Of a DNA stretch of 64,000 nucleotides, positions 48,619-59,418 are shown piece by piece. A program made the translations under genes and the position numbers. The number at the start of each line of letters is the position of its first letter. The first letter of the stretch is position 1. Below the pieces are notes generated by a model. The model was not told where the DNA came from. It was given only the letters and a program-made list of their open reading frames with translations, and searched no databases. The DNA is from Tupaia tana (taxonomy: Eukaryota > Chordata > Mammalia > Scandentia > Tupaiidae), in NCBI GenBank assembly GCA_026018925.1, contig JAKSZU010000027.1, forward strand, positions 2,358,531 through 2,422,530, written 5' to 3'.

Positions 48619-48654
48619 GTCAAATTGAAGAATAACAATAAATACAATTTTTTT

Positions 48655-50880
48655 AAAGTGGAGGAAAAAGGGATCATGGCCTGACCGTGCTCACTGTGGG
48701 GGTGCTTCCTCTACCTCTCTCCCCCTCTAGTCTCTCTCTCCCCCCCTCTAGTCTCTCTCTCCCCCTCTAGTCTCTCTCTCCCCCTCTAGTCTCTCTCTCC
48801 CTCTAGTCTCTCTCTCCCCTCTAGTCTCTCTCTCCCCTCTAGTCTCTCTCTCCCCTCTAGTCTCTCTCCCCTCTAGTCTCTCTCCCCTCTAGTCTCTCTC
48901 TCCCCTCTAGTCTCTCTCCCCTCTAGTCTCTCTCCCACCTCTAGTCTCTCTCCCCTCTCTAGTCTCTCTCTCCCCTCTAGTCTCTCTCTCCCCTCTAGTC
49001 TCTCTCCCCTCTAGTCTCTCTCTCCCCCTCTAGTCTCTCTCTCCCCTCTAGTCTCTCTCCCCTCTAGTCTCTCTCTCCCCTCTAGTCTCTCTCCCCTCTA
49101 GTCTCTCTCCCCCTCTAGTCTCTCTCTCCCCTCTAGTCTCTCTCCCCTCTAGTCTCTCTCTCCTCTAGTCTCTCTCTCCCCCTCTAGTCTCTCTCCCCTC
49201 TAGTCTCTCTCCCCTCTAGTCTCTCTCCCCTCTAGTCTCTCTCTCCCCTCTAGTCTCTCTCCCCTCTAGTCTCTCTCTCCTCCCCCTCTAGTCTCTCTCT
49301 CCCCTCTAGTCTCTCTCCCCTCTAGTCTCTCTCCCCCTCTAGTCTCTCTCTCCCCTCTAGTCTCTCTCCCCTCTAGTCTCTCTCTCTCCCTCTAGTCTCT
49401 CTCTCCCCCTCTAGTCTCTCTCTCCCCTCTAGTCTCTCTCTCCCCTCTAGTCTCTCTCTCCCCTCTAGTCTCTCTCCCCTCTAGTCTCTCTCTTCCCTCT
49501 AGTCTCTCTCTCCCCTCTAGTCTCTCTCCCCTCTAGTCTCTCTCTCCCTCTAGTCTCTCTCTCCCCCTCTAGTCTCTCTCCCCTCTAGTCTCTCTCTCCC
49601 CCTCTAGTCTCTCTCCCCTCTAGTCTCTCTCTCCCCCTCTAGTCTCTCTCTCCCTCTAGTCTCTCTCTCCCCTCTCTAGTCTCTCTCTCCTCTAGTCTCT
49701 CTCTCCCCCTCTAGTCTCTCTCCCCTCTAGTCTCTCTCTCCTCTAGTCTCTCTCTCCCCTCTAGTCTCTCTCCCCCTCTAGTCTCTCTCCCCTCTAGTGT
49801 CTCTCTCCCCTCTAGTCTCTCTCCCCTCTAGTGTCTCTCTCCCCTCTAGTCTCTCTCTCCCCCTCTAGTCTCTCTCTCCCTCTAGTCTCTCTCTCCCCTC
49901 TAGTCTCTCTCCCCTCTAGTCTCTCTCCCCTCTAGTCTCTCTCTCCCTCTAGTCTCTCTCTCCCTCTAGTCTCTCTCTCCCCTCTAGTCTCTCTCTCCCC
50001 TCTACTCTCTCTCCCCTCTAGTCTCTCTCCCCTCTAGTCTCTCTCTCCCTCTAGTCTCTCTCTCCCTCTAGTCTCTCTCTCCCCCTCTAGTCTCTCTCCC
50101 CTCTAGTCTCTCTCTCCCCTCTAGTCTCTCTCCCCTCTAGTCTCTCTCTCCCCCTCTAGTCTCTCTCTCCCTCTAGTCTCTCTCCCCCTCTAGTCTCTCT
50201 CCCCCTCTATTCTCTCTCCCCCTCTAGTCTCTCTCTCCCCTCTAGTCTCTCTCCCCCTCTAGTCTCTCTCCCCTCTAGTCTCTCTCTCCCCTCTAGTCTC
50301 TCTCCCCCTCTTGTCTCTCTCCCCTCTAGTCTCTCTCCCCTCAAGTCTCTCTCTCCCCTCTAGTCTCTCTCCCCTCTAGTCTCTCTCTCCCCTCTAGTCT
50401 CTCTCCCCTCTAGTCTCTCTCTCTCCCCTCTAGTCTCTCTCCCCTCTAGTCTCTCTCCCCTCTAGTCTCTCTCTCCCCTCTAGTCTCTCTCCCCTCTAGT
50501 CTCTCTCCCCCTCTAGTCTCTCTCCCCTCTAGTCTCTCTCCCCTCTAGTCTCTCTCTCCCCTCTAGTCTCTCTCCCCCCTCTAGTCTCTCTCCCCTCTAG
50601 TCTCTCTTTCCCTCTAGTCTCTCTCCCCTCTAGTCTCTCTCCCCTCTAGTCTCTCTCTCCCTCTAGTCTCTCTCTCCCCTCTAGTCTCTCTCCCTCTAGT
50701 CTCTCTCCCCTCTAGTCTCTCTCTCCCCTCTAGTCTCTCTCCCCTCTAGTCTCTCTCTCTCCCCTCTAGTCTCTCTCCCCCTCTAGTCTCTCTCTCCCCC
50801 TCTAGTATCTCTCCTTCTCTAGTCTCTCTCTCTCCCTCTTTCTCTCTAAGTGCACACACCTTTTGGCAATATTTTAAAAT
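48655..50880 (+). repeat. CTCTAGT minisatellite (16-19 bp units), 2.1 kb, inside a SINE
   Basis: Units are ctctctctcccctctagt with lengths varying by one or two bases (ctctctcccctctagt, ctctctctccccctctagt). The left flank (ggaggaaaaagggatcatggcctgaccgtgctcactgtgggggtgcttcctct) and the right flank (aagtgcacacaccttttggcaat) are the middle and end of a SINE. Confidence 0.95.
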
Positions 50881-50929
50881 GTCGTATTTACGAGGCCCAT
50901 GGCATAGAGCGAGTGTCCAGAGCTGCCGG

Positions 50930-53900
50930 TCAGTCCCAGGCAGCACCAGCGCAGGGTCTACACTGAACAGCTCCCGCCCCTCTGCAGTCCTGGGCAGAAC
51001 CAGGGGCAGGGTCTACACTGAACAGCTCCCACCCCTCTGCAGTCCTGGGCAGAACCAGAGGCAGGGTCTACACTGAACAGCTCCCGCCCCTCTGCAGGCC
51101 CGGGCAGAACCAGGGGCAGGGTCTACACTGAACAGCTCCCACCCCTCTGCAGGCCCGGGCAGCACCAGGGGCAGGGTCTACACTGAACAGCTCCCACCCC
51201 TCTGCAGGCCCGGGCAGAACCAGGGGCAGGGTCTACACTGAACAGCTCCCACCCCTCTGCAGGCCCGGGCAGAACCAGGGGCAGGGTCTACACTGAACAG
51301 CTCCCGCCCCTCTGCAGGCCTGGGCAGAACCAGGGGCAGGGTCTACACTGAACAGCTCCCGCCCCTCTGCAGGCCCGGGCAGAACCAGAGGCAGGGTCTA
51401 CACTGAACAGCTCCCGCCCCTCTGCAGGCCTGGGCAGAACCAGAGGCAGGGTCTACACTGAACAGCTCCCGCCCTCTGCAGGCCCGGGCAGAACCAGGGG
51501 CAGGGTCTACACTGAACAGCTCCCGCCCTCTGCAGTCCTAGGCAGAACCAGGGGCAGGGTCTACACTGAACAGCTCCCACCCCTCTGCAGGCCTGGGCAG
51601 AACCAGAGGCAGGGTCTACACTGAACAGCTCCCACCCCTGTGCAGGCCTGGGCAGAACCAGGGGCAGGGTCTACACTGAACAGCTCCCACCCCTCTGCAG
51701 GCCCGGGCAGAACCAGAGGCAGGGTCTACACTGAACAGCTCCCGCCCTCTGCAGTCCTGGGCAGAACCAGAGGCAGGGTCTACACTGAACAGCTCCCGCC
51801 CCTCTGCAGGCCTGGGCAGAACCAGCGGCAGGGTCTACACTGAACAGCTCCCGCCCCTCTGCAGGCCCGGGCAGAACCAGGGGCAGGGTCTACACTGAAC
51901 AGCTCCCGCCCCTCTGCAGGCCCGGGCAGAACAAGAGGCAGGGTCTACACTGAACAGCTCCCGCCCCTCTGCAGGCCCGGGCAGAACCAGGGGCAGGGTC
52001 TACACTGAACAGCTCCCACCCCTCTGCAGGCCCGGGCAGAACCAGGGGCAGGGTCTACACTGAACAGCTCCCACCCCTCTGCAGTCCTGGGCAGAACCAG
52101 AGGCAGGGTCTACACTGAACAGCTCCCACCCCTCTGCAGGCCCGGGCAGAACCAGGGGCAGGGTCTACACTGAACAGCTCCCGCCCCTCTGCAGGCCCGG
52201 GCAGAACCAGAGGCAGGGTCTACACTGAACAGCTCCCGCCCCTCTGCAGGCCTGGGCAGAACCAGAGGCAGGGTCTACACTGAACAGCTCCCGCCCTCTG
52301 CAGGCCCGGGCAGAACCAGGGGCAGGGTCTACACTGAACAGCTCCCACCCCTCTGCAGGCCTGGGCAGAACCAGAGGCAGGGTCTACACTGAACAGCTCC
52401 CACCCCTGTGCAGGCCTGGGCAGAACCAGGGGCAGGGTCTACACTGAACAGCTCCCACCCCTCTGCAGGCCCGGGCAGAACCAGAGGCAGGGTCTACACT
52501 GAACAGCTCCCGCCCTCTGCAGTCCTGGGCAGAACCAGAGGCAGGGTCTACACTGAACAGCTCCCGCCCCTCTGCAGGCCTGGGCAGAACCAGCGGCAGG
52601 GTCTACACTGAACAGCTCCCGCCCCTCTGCAGGCCCGGGCAGAACCAGGGGCAGGGTCTACACTGAACAGCTCCCGCCCCTCTGCAGGCCCGGGCAGAAC
52701 AAGAGGCAGGGTCTACACTGAACAGCTCCCGCCCCTCTGCAGGCCCGGGCAGAACCAGGGGCAGGGTCTACACTGAACAGCTCCCACCCCTCTGCAGGCC
52801 CGGGCAGAACCAGGGGCAGGGTCTACACTGAACAGCTCCCACCCCTCTGCAGTCCTGGGCAGAACCAGAGGCAGGGTCTACACTGAACAGCTCCCACCCC
52901 TCTGCAGGCCCGGGCAGAACCAGGGGCAGGGTCTACACTGAACAGCTCCCACCCCTCTGCAGGCCTGGGCAGAACCAGGGGCAGGGTCTACACTGAACAG
53001 CTCCAACCCCTCTGCAGTCCTGGGCAGAACCAGCAGCAGGGTCTACACTGAACAGCTCCCACCCCTCTGCAGGCCCGGGCAGAAGCAGCAGCAGGGTCTA
53101 CACTGAACAGCTCCCACCCCTCTGCAGGCCTGGGCAGAACCAGAGGCAGGGTCTACACTGAACAGCTCCCACCCCTCTGCAGGCCCGGGCAGAACCAGGG
53201 GCAGGGTCTACACTGAACAGCTCCCGCCCCTCTGCAGGCCCGGGCAGAACCAGGGGCAGGGTCTACACTGAACAGCTCCCACCCCTCTGCAGTCCTGGGC
53301 AGAACCAGAGGCAGGGTCTACACTGAACAGCTCCCACCCCTCTGCAGGCCCGGGCAGAACCAGGGGCAGGGTCTACACTGAACAGCTCCCACCCCTCTGC
53401 AGGCCTGGGCAGAACCAGGGGCAGGGTCTACACTGAACAGCTCCAACCCCTCTGCAGTCCTGGGCAGAACCAGCAGCAGGGTCTACACTGAACAGCTCCC
53501 ACCCCTCTGCAGGCCCGGGCAGAAGCAGCAGCAGGGTCTACACTGAACAGCTCCCACCCCTCTGCAGGCCTGGGCAGAACCAGAGGCAGGGTCTACACTG
53601 AACAGCTCCCACCCCTCTGCAGGCCCGGGCAGAACCAGGGGCAGGGTCTACACTGAACAGCTCCCGCCCCTCTGCAGGCCCGGGCAGAACCAGGGGCAGG
53701 GTCTACACTGAACAGCTCCCACCCCTCTGCAGGCCTGGGCAGAACCAGGGGCAGGGTCTACACTGAACAGCTCCCACCCCTCTGCAGGCCTGGGCAGAAC
53801 CAGGGGCAGGGTCTACACTGAACAGCTCCCGCCCCTCTGCAGGCCCGGGCAGAACCAGAGGCAGGGTCTACACTGAACAGCTCCCGCCCTCTGCAGTCCT

Positions 53901-54948
53901 GGGCAGAACCAGAGGCAGGGTCTACACTGAACAGCTCCCGCCCCTCTGCAGGCCTGGGCAGAACCAGCGGCAGGGTCTACACTGAACAGCTCCCGCCCCT
54001 CTGCAGGCCCGGGCAGAACCAGGGGCAGGGTCTACACTGAACAGCTCCCGCCCCTCTGCAGGCCCGGGCAGAACAAGAGGCAGGGTCTACACTGAACAGC
54101 TCCCGCCCCTCTGCAGGCCCGGGCAGAACCAGGGGCAGGGTCTACACTGAACAGCTCCCACCCCTCTGCAGGCCCGGGCAGAACCAGGGGCAGGGTCTAC
54201 ACTGAACAGCTCCCACCCCTCTGCAGTCCTGGGCAGAACCAGAGGCAGGGTCTACACTGAACAGCTCCCACCCCTCTGCAGGCCCAGGCAGAACCAGGGG
54301 CAGGGTCTACACTGAACAGCTCCCGCCCCTCTGCAGGCCCGGGCAGAACCAGGGGCAGGGTCTACACTGAACAGCTCCCACCCCTCTGCAGGCCTGGGCA
54401 GAACCAGGGGCAGGGTCTACACTGAACAGCTCCCACCCCTCTGCAGGCCTGGGCAGAACCAGGGGCAGGGTCTACACTGAACAGCTCCCGCCCCTCTGCA
54501 GGCCCGGGCAGAACCAGAGGCAGGGTCTACACTGAACAGCTCCCGCCCCTCTGCAGGCCCGGGCAGAACCAGCAGCAGGGTCTACACTGAACAGCTCCCG
54601 CCCCTCTGCAGGCCCGGGCAGAACCAGGGGCAGGGTCTACACTGAACAGCTCCCACCCCTGTGCAGGCCTGGGCAGAACCAGGGGCAGGGTCTACACTGA
54701 ACAGCTCCCACCCCTCTGCAGGCCTGGGCAGAACCAGGGGCAGGGTCTACACTGAACAGCTCCAACCCCTCTGCAGTCCTGGGCAGAACCAGCAGCAGGG
54801 TCTACACTGAACAGCTCCCACCCCTCTGCAGGCCCGGGCAGAAGCAGCAGCAGGGTCTACACTGAACAGCTCCCACCCCTCTGCAGGCCTGGGCAGAACC
54901 AGCGGCAGGGTCTACACTGAACAGCTCCCACCCCTCTGCAGGCCCGGG
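50930..54948 (+). repeat. 55-bp minisatellite, about 73 copies, with higher-order blocks
   Basis: The unit is gcagggtctacactgaacag plus ctcccgcccctctgcaggcc plus cgggcagaaccaggg, exactly 55 bp. Variants (tcctgggc, aacaagagg, ccaacccc, agcagcagg, one-base-shorter cccgccctc) recur in the same order at 768-bp and 440-bp spacing, showing block duplication. The array ends about 58 bp before the C1 exon. Confidence 0.98.
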
Positions 54949-55005
54949 CACAGGGCGCACCCAGCTGTGAGCACCGGCCTCCCTCCCGCCCGGGGCCCCT
55001 CAGAC

Positions 55006-55499
55006 CTGCAGGGCCTCGGGGAGCCCGTGCTGCTCCGTGAAGGTGATGACCACTGGGGTGACGCCCAACGCCCCCAGCTCCAGGGTGGCAGTGCTGACGG
55101 ACGCTGCGTCGCGGGCCCGGCCCGCCTGGAAGAACACAGCCACCTTCCTCACGAGGAGGCCCGAGCGCACTCGTTTGAACACGTGCCTCGCCACGAACCT
55201 CATGGCGGCTCCGAGGTACCTGTGGCTGGAAGACTGCTCCAGGGGGATCTTCCTGACCACCTGCATCAGCGCGGCCTGCCCTCGGTAGTCGGGGAAGCGC
55301 ACCAGGTAGTCTGTTTTGGCGTTGTACGAAACGAGGGCCACGCGGGCGCCCGTCGGGCAGTCACTGTCACTTATCTCCATCCTCGCCAGCAGGGACAGCA
55401 CAATGTCCCTCATCCTCTCGAACTCCGACGGGGAGACTTCGCTCGACATGTCCAAGGCAAAGGCCACTTCGGTTGGGAACGCCGGGCACTTGGGAGCAC
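55006..55499 (-). CDS. COL6A4: Collagen VI alpha-4-like, VWA domain C1, main exon (494 nt)
   Basis: The 165-residue reading begins RAPKCPAFPTEVAFALD, the usual entry into collagen VI C1 domains. The metal-site strand reads ALDMSSE, so DxSxS is altered to D-M-S-S-E, as in other collagen VI C1 domains. DCPTGARVALVSYNAKTDY and YLGAAMRFVARHVFKRVR are family landmarks, followed by the strand LLVRKVAVFF and a final VTPVVITF. The acceptor is cttgggccaag, entered in phase 1. The donor is CAG/gtctga, weaker than consensus. The reading ends LPEALQ in phase 0, where C1 continues in the exon at 37.5 kb after a 17.4-kb intron. No stop or frameshift is seen. VWA domains mediate protein contacts in microfibrils. 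Confidence 0.9.
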
Positions 55500-55566
55500 C
55501 TTGGCCCAAGGACACAGAGGTAAGACTCCCGGCGAGGCCTCTGAACAGGGAGGGTGACATGAGTCC

Positions 55567-55583
55567 GGGGGGGGGGGGGGGGG
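55567..55583 (+). repeat. G17 homopolymer near the C1 acceptor
   Basis: 17 consecutive G on the plus strand, C17 in the transcript, about 68 nt upstream of the C1 acceptor. Confidence 0.9.
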
Positions 55584-56025
55584 CGTTTACCTGTCGAGCA
55601 AGCTGGAAGGAGGTCATTTGGAGAGAAGAGAAGACGGCTCGTTAACGTGGGCACTGGCATGGCGTCTTCCCCGGTGCGCGCTTCAGTGTGAAAAGCCGTC
55701 CCCTCCGGGAAGGCCGAGCGTGGCCTCTCGGGCTCGCCCGAGTGTCCAGAGACCTCCCTTGTTCCCCACGGCCCTCCTCCCTTTCTCTGACTGGGCACAT
55801 GGCTGCCTGGAACACAGATGGTTTCCCAGCGAAGGGGCCGTTTCGCAAGTCTTGGGTAATAGAATAGAGAAACCCCAACATTGAAACCAAGCCATTTCCA
55901 AGTGGGTGTTCTTTCCCTGTTAGCGAGTGGAGAAATGGAAGTATTACGGGATGCAGCGATCCCGCATACGCTGAGGACGGTAAATAAATGCCAATCTCGG
56001 TTCACGATAAAACATCACGTAAGGG

Positions 56026-56288
56026 GACCAGCAGGTGGCATAATGGCTACACTGCTGGACTCCCACATAACCAACTGCGGTTTGAGTCCCGGAGCTGGCG
56101 GCTTGAAACTCACGCCAGATACGTGCGTGCCCAAAATCCCAAGAGGAGAAAGGAGGAGAAGGGATTGCAGCATGGCCATCCCCCCATGGGGAAGCGATTT
56201 CTCACTTTCTATCTCTCTATCTCTCTCTGTCTCTCTCTGGAACACATGTGCCCTATAGCAAAAATCTCCCTAAAAAAAAGAAAGAAAG
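56026..56288 (+). mobile_element. tRNA-derived SINE, complete, plus
   Basis: ggggaccagcaggtggcataatggctac, box B-like gtttgagtcccgg, and tail ccctatagcaaaaatctccct plus A-rich run. It lies in the intron between the Cys-linker and C1 exons. Confidence 0.88.
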
Positions 56289-56539
56289 AAATCGCCTAAA
56301 TTTGATAGTTCATAATTCCATTTTCAGAACGTAAATATAAGTAAAAAGTTCTTTTGGAAGGGTCACCGCTGATCCCCGTGACTCAAAGGAGTGTGGTAAG
56401 AAGGACGAGGCGCCTGTGCTTTGTGACGAGCCCACGGCGTAGACACGCAGGTGTACAGCCACTGGGACATTTCATGGGACAGTGTTGAATGGTGGGTCAT
56501 CATCGCTGAGGGGCACGCCCTTCCAGCCACTCCTCGGGA

Positions 56540-56768
56540 CAGCAGAAAGCACAGCGGCTGCCTCGTTGGACACCCATGTAGCCGACCACAGTTCAAGTCC
56601 CAGACCTGGAGGCTTAAAACTCATGCCAGGCGCACGTGCGTGTGTGCCCCAAATCCCAGGAGGAGAAGGGACTGTGGTGTGGCCATCCCCCGGGGGGATT
56701 TCTCATTTTCTGTTTTTCTGTCTCTCTCTGTCCCTCCAGTGAGCGCATGCACCCCACTGCAGCTGGAG
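56540..56768 (+). mobile_element. SINE, plus, head diverged
   Basis: gttcaagtcccagacctggaggcttaaaactcatgccagg, cccaggaggagaaggg, and a CT-rich stretch ending gcgcatgcacccc. Confidence 0.75.
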
Positions 56769-56896
56769 TCCCGTGTATGTCAAAGATCTCTTTGCAGGAG
56801 ACGAGACACCTCCTGAACCTGGTCGAATCCTCAGGTGGCTCCGGCCTCCCTCCCACTCACACCACTGGCTCCTCTTCTCCCTCCCAAACAACTTAC

Positions 56897-56933
56897 GGCA
56901 GTGCACTCGCGTGAACTCCACGATCTCGCAGGG
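56897..56933 (-). CDS. COL6A4: Collagen VI alpha-4-like, Cys linker exon after the helix (37 nt)
   Basis: A minus-strand acceptor (ctctctgacag) leads into 37 nt encoding PCEIVEFTRVHC plus one base, then the donor gtaagt. In collagen VI chains a short exon with paired cysteines joins the triple helix to the first C-terminal VWA domain, and the pattern C-x-(I/L)-V-x-F-x-R-x-x-C fits that linker. The exon runs phase 0 to phase 1. The single leftover base combines with GT at the start of the next exon to give Arg. Confidence 0.8.
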
Positions 56934-57827
56934 CTGTCAGAGAGACGGAGAGAGACGGGAAAGGAAACTAGATTTAATTTCGAGCTTCTTCCCCTTCCCT
57001 GCTGTACGTAGAACAGGCCTGGGCATGTTACCAGGGCCTATCCACAGCCTTCCATCTACGGCAGAAACCCCCAAATTAACCAACCATTGTATTTCCAGAT
57101 CCACTGGGCGTTTAAAACCCCCGAAAGATTTCATACTCAACAGAGCGCCCATACGACTGCAGTAGATTGACATGGGGTTCCCTTTATTTTTCATCTGCCT
57201 CACGCAGCAATAGGATCAAACCTGATTTTGAAGAAGCTTAACTCCGGGAACCTTAGCAGAGAACACAGCGAGCCGCTAGCAGCCCTGTACCTGCTGCAAT
57301 TCCGGTAACGCTTCTCCAGGGCGACGGCCAAGGTGGGTACCCCACGCCGCCTCCAGAGAGTCTGCCTCTTCCTTTGACCCCTCCATCTGGTCACCGCCGG
57401 ACTCTGCTCCTCACTGCCCCACACCCCCTGCCCTCTATGCTTGGGAGATTAAAAACAAATTGTAACTTCCGAATTGGTTCTGGGTGTGTGGTGACACACG
57501 AAGGTCTGTATTACACCGTGTGTGGGTTTATAAGAACTTCATGAAGCAATCTGGGGGCGTCACCAAAAGATGGATTGCAGAAAGATACTGGCCTCGAATT
57601 CCCCTCTCATGTGTTACTCGAAAACTCCTAGACTCCCTGCTGGATGTAAAATATTATCCTACTTTTTATTTCACTTGGTTATCACACTTCAGAGTAAAAT
57701 CTATAACTTAAAGTACTAGCAGAATTTGTAAGAGGAGAAATAAAAGAACCTTTAACAGCTTTCTATTTTGTAAAAGTGGAAAGTTTCAAATGCAAATCGA
57801 AAGATTCAAATGCAGATCTTCACCTAC

Positions 57828-57863
57828 CGTCTTTTCTACCAGACCTTTGGGACCCTTGATGCC
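57828..57863 (-). CDS. COL6A4: Collagen VI alpha-4-like, last triple-helix exon (36 nt)
   Basis: A minus-strand acceptor (gttttccag) is followed by 36 nt encoding GIKGPKGLVEKT and the donor gtaggt. Three triplets keep Gly, and the fourth (EKT) does not, which marks the end of the triple helix. It is phase 0 at both ends and joins cleanly to the Cys-linker exon. Together with the three upstream exons it gives 66 helix residues in this window, against about 336 in the family. Confidence 0.86.
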
Positions 57864-58364
57864 CTGGAAAACATGAAAATTTGGTTTTAAAGTTCATCAT
57901 TCTGAGTCCGACACATTCTGCTCCAGAGTTGGCAAGAGAGCCTGGGGACATTCACGCCGTAGTGACGGCCTCTGTCCTCGCTCCAGGCCTGGGGTCCGCC
58001 TGCCGCCTGGAGGGAGCCAGGGGTCTGAGAAGTACGTCCTGGACCTCGCAGCCCGGGAGCGCAGACAGACAGAACATGAAGACTCAGAAGACTAGGCCGT
58101 TTTGAAACCAAGGCGAACTTTAGGGTCAAACTCAGAAAGCTCGCAGGCCCATTCACAGCCTGCTCTAAAGTAGACCCCAGCCCCCTCCTGCCCCTTGTCT
58201 GTGCCAGCCAGCACCCCGCCGTCTGCCCTGACGCCGAGCAGATCTTCCTGGAGTGCTTGGGATTAGTGCCCCCCGGTTCTAGTCGCTCCGAGCGTGTGGA
58301 CGCCCTTGTCCTTCTTCACACTCTGCGAGGTAGACTTTTGTGACCGTGGCACGCCAGCATAGTC

Positions 58365-58445
58365 CTTGAGCTTTTGTTTCCTCATCTGTAAAATGGGCAC
58401 GAATGGCTCTTCCCCCGCTGAGACTGTTCATTCTCTGACTTAGCT
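58365..58445 (+). mobile_element. MIR fragment
   Basis: cttgagcttttgtttcctcatctgtaaaatgggcacgaatgg is MIR core. Confidence 0.75.
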
Positions 58446-58484
58446 GTACCCCTCCAGTAGGCCCCAAAGGACAGAGAAACCCCC

Positions 58485-58870
58485 AGGCCCGACCCACGGC
58501 CACTACTGTGCGGGGCCTCCTGACCCACGGCCACTACCGTGCCGGGCCTCCCGACCCACAGCCATTACCGTGCCGGGCCTCCCCAACCCACGGCCACTAC
58601 CGTGTGGGGCCTCCCGACCCACAGCCATTACCGTGCCAGGCCTCCCCGACCCGCAGCCACTACTGTGCGGGGCCTCCTGACCCACGGCCACTACCGTGCC
58701 GGGCCTCCTGACCCACGGCCACTACCGTGCCGGGCCTCCCCGACCTGCGGCCACTACTGTGCCGGGCCTCCTGACCCACGGCCACTACCGTGCCAGGCCT
58801 CCCCAACCCATGGCCACTACCGTGCCAGGCCTCCTGACCCACGGCCACTACTGTGCGGGGCCTCCTGGAG
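58485..58870 (+). repeat. 32-bp minisatellite, about 12 copies
   Basis: The unit is ctgacccacggccactaccg plus tgccgggcctcc, with variants cccaacccacag, tgtgcggggcc and ccgacctgcgg. It sits between two collagen exons. Confidence 0.96.
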
Positions 58871-59355
58871 TGGCGGCCTGGCTCCTAGGAGAGGGCCCGG
58901 GCAGAATGAGAGCTTCGAGGGCTTTTCTTTCACACCAACTCCTCTTCCAGGTAATTTTAAAATCTGTTTGAGTTTGCAATGCTGTCGTTCAGGTAAGCTC
59001 ATAGAAACGTTATATTTTGTTAGGTTTTCTTTCAGGAGTTTGCATAAATGTTATTGCCCGTCTCATTTACACTGACAGCTCAGTCTGCAGTGGGTTTTAC
59101 ACGTTCCCTGGTGTAAATCTCTAACCACTTCCTCATGCTAAAGAGACTGTATGTGGAATAAATAACTACTGGGCCGTGAGGACTGTCTTCTCTAACGCCC
59201 TGACGTGTGAGGACTTGAACACGGTGAGCTCTAGAGCCACCGGCCCAGCCCGTGGATTCTCTCGTGTGTTCCGCATACTCATTTCTCGTTTCTAATCAAG
59301 TCGTACTCCTTTTTATACAGAGTTTGAAAACAAAATAAAGAAGGACGCATGTTAC

Positions 59356-59418
59356 CGCTTGTCCTGGTGGGCCTCTGTCACCTGGAGTCCCAGCAAGTCC
59401 AGGAAGGCCAGAATCGCC
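59356..59418 (-). CDS. COL6A4: Collagen VI alpha-4-like, triple-helix exon (63 nt)
   Basis: A minus-strand acceptor (gatcaatttcag) is followed by 63 nt of seven perfect Gly-X-Y triplets, starting GDSGLPGLAGTPGDRG and ending PPGQA, then the donor gtaac. It is phase 0 at both ends. GDRGPPG is typical of the end of collagen VI helices. The intron to the next exon (1,491 nt) contains the 32-bp minisatellite at 58.5-58.9 kb. Confidence 0.9.

Noticed and set aside
47158-48684. Open frames of 416-508 codons rich in Pro/Leu/Ser or Arg/Glu/Gly
   Set aside because: Translation of the CCCTCT array in either strand.
50930-54948. CRISPR-like regular repeat spacing
   Set aside because: Units are contiguous without unique spacers, 55 bp long, in mammalian intronic DNA. 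It is a minisatellite.
46612-58870. Common origin of the two 32-bp minisatellites (46.6 kb and 58.5 kb)
   Set aside because: Same unit length and a few shared words (gtgggtc, ggcacgg) in inverted comparison, but no consistent alignment of the whole unit.
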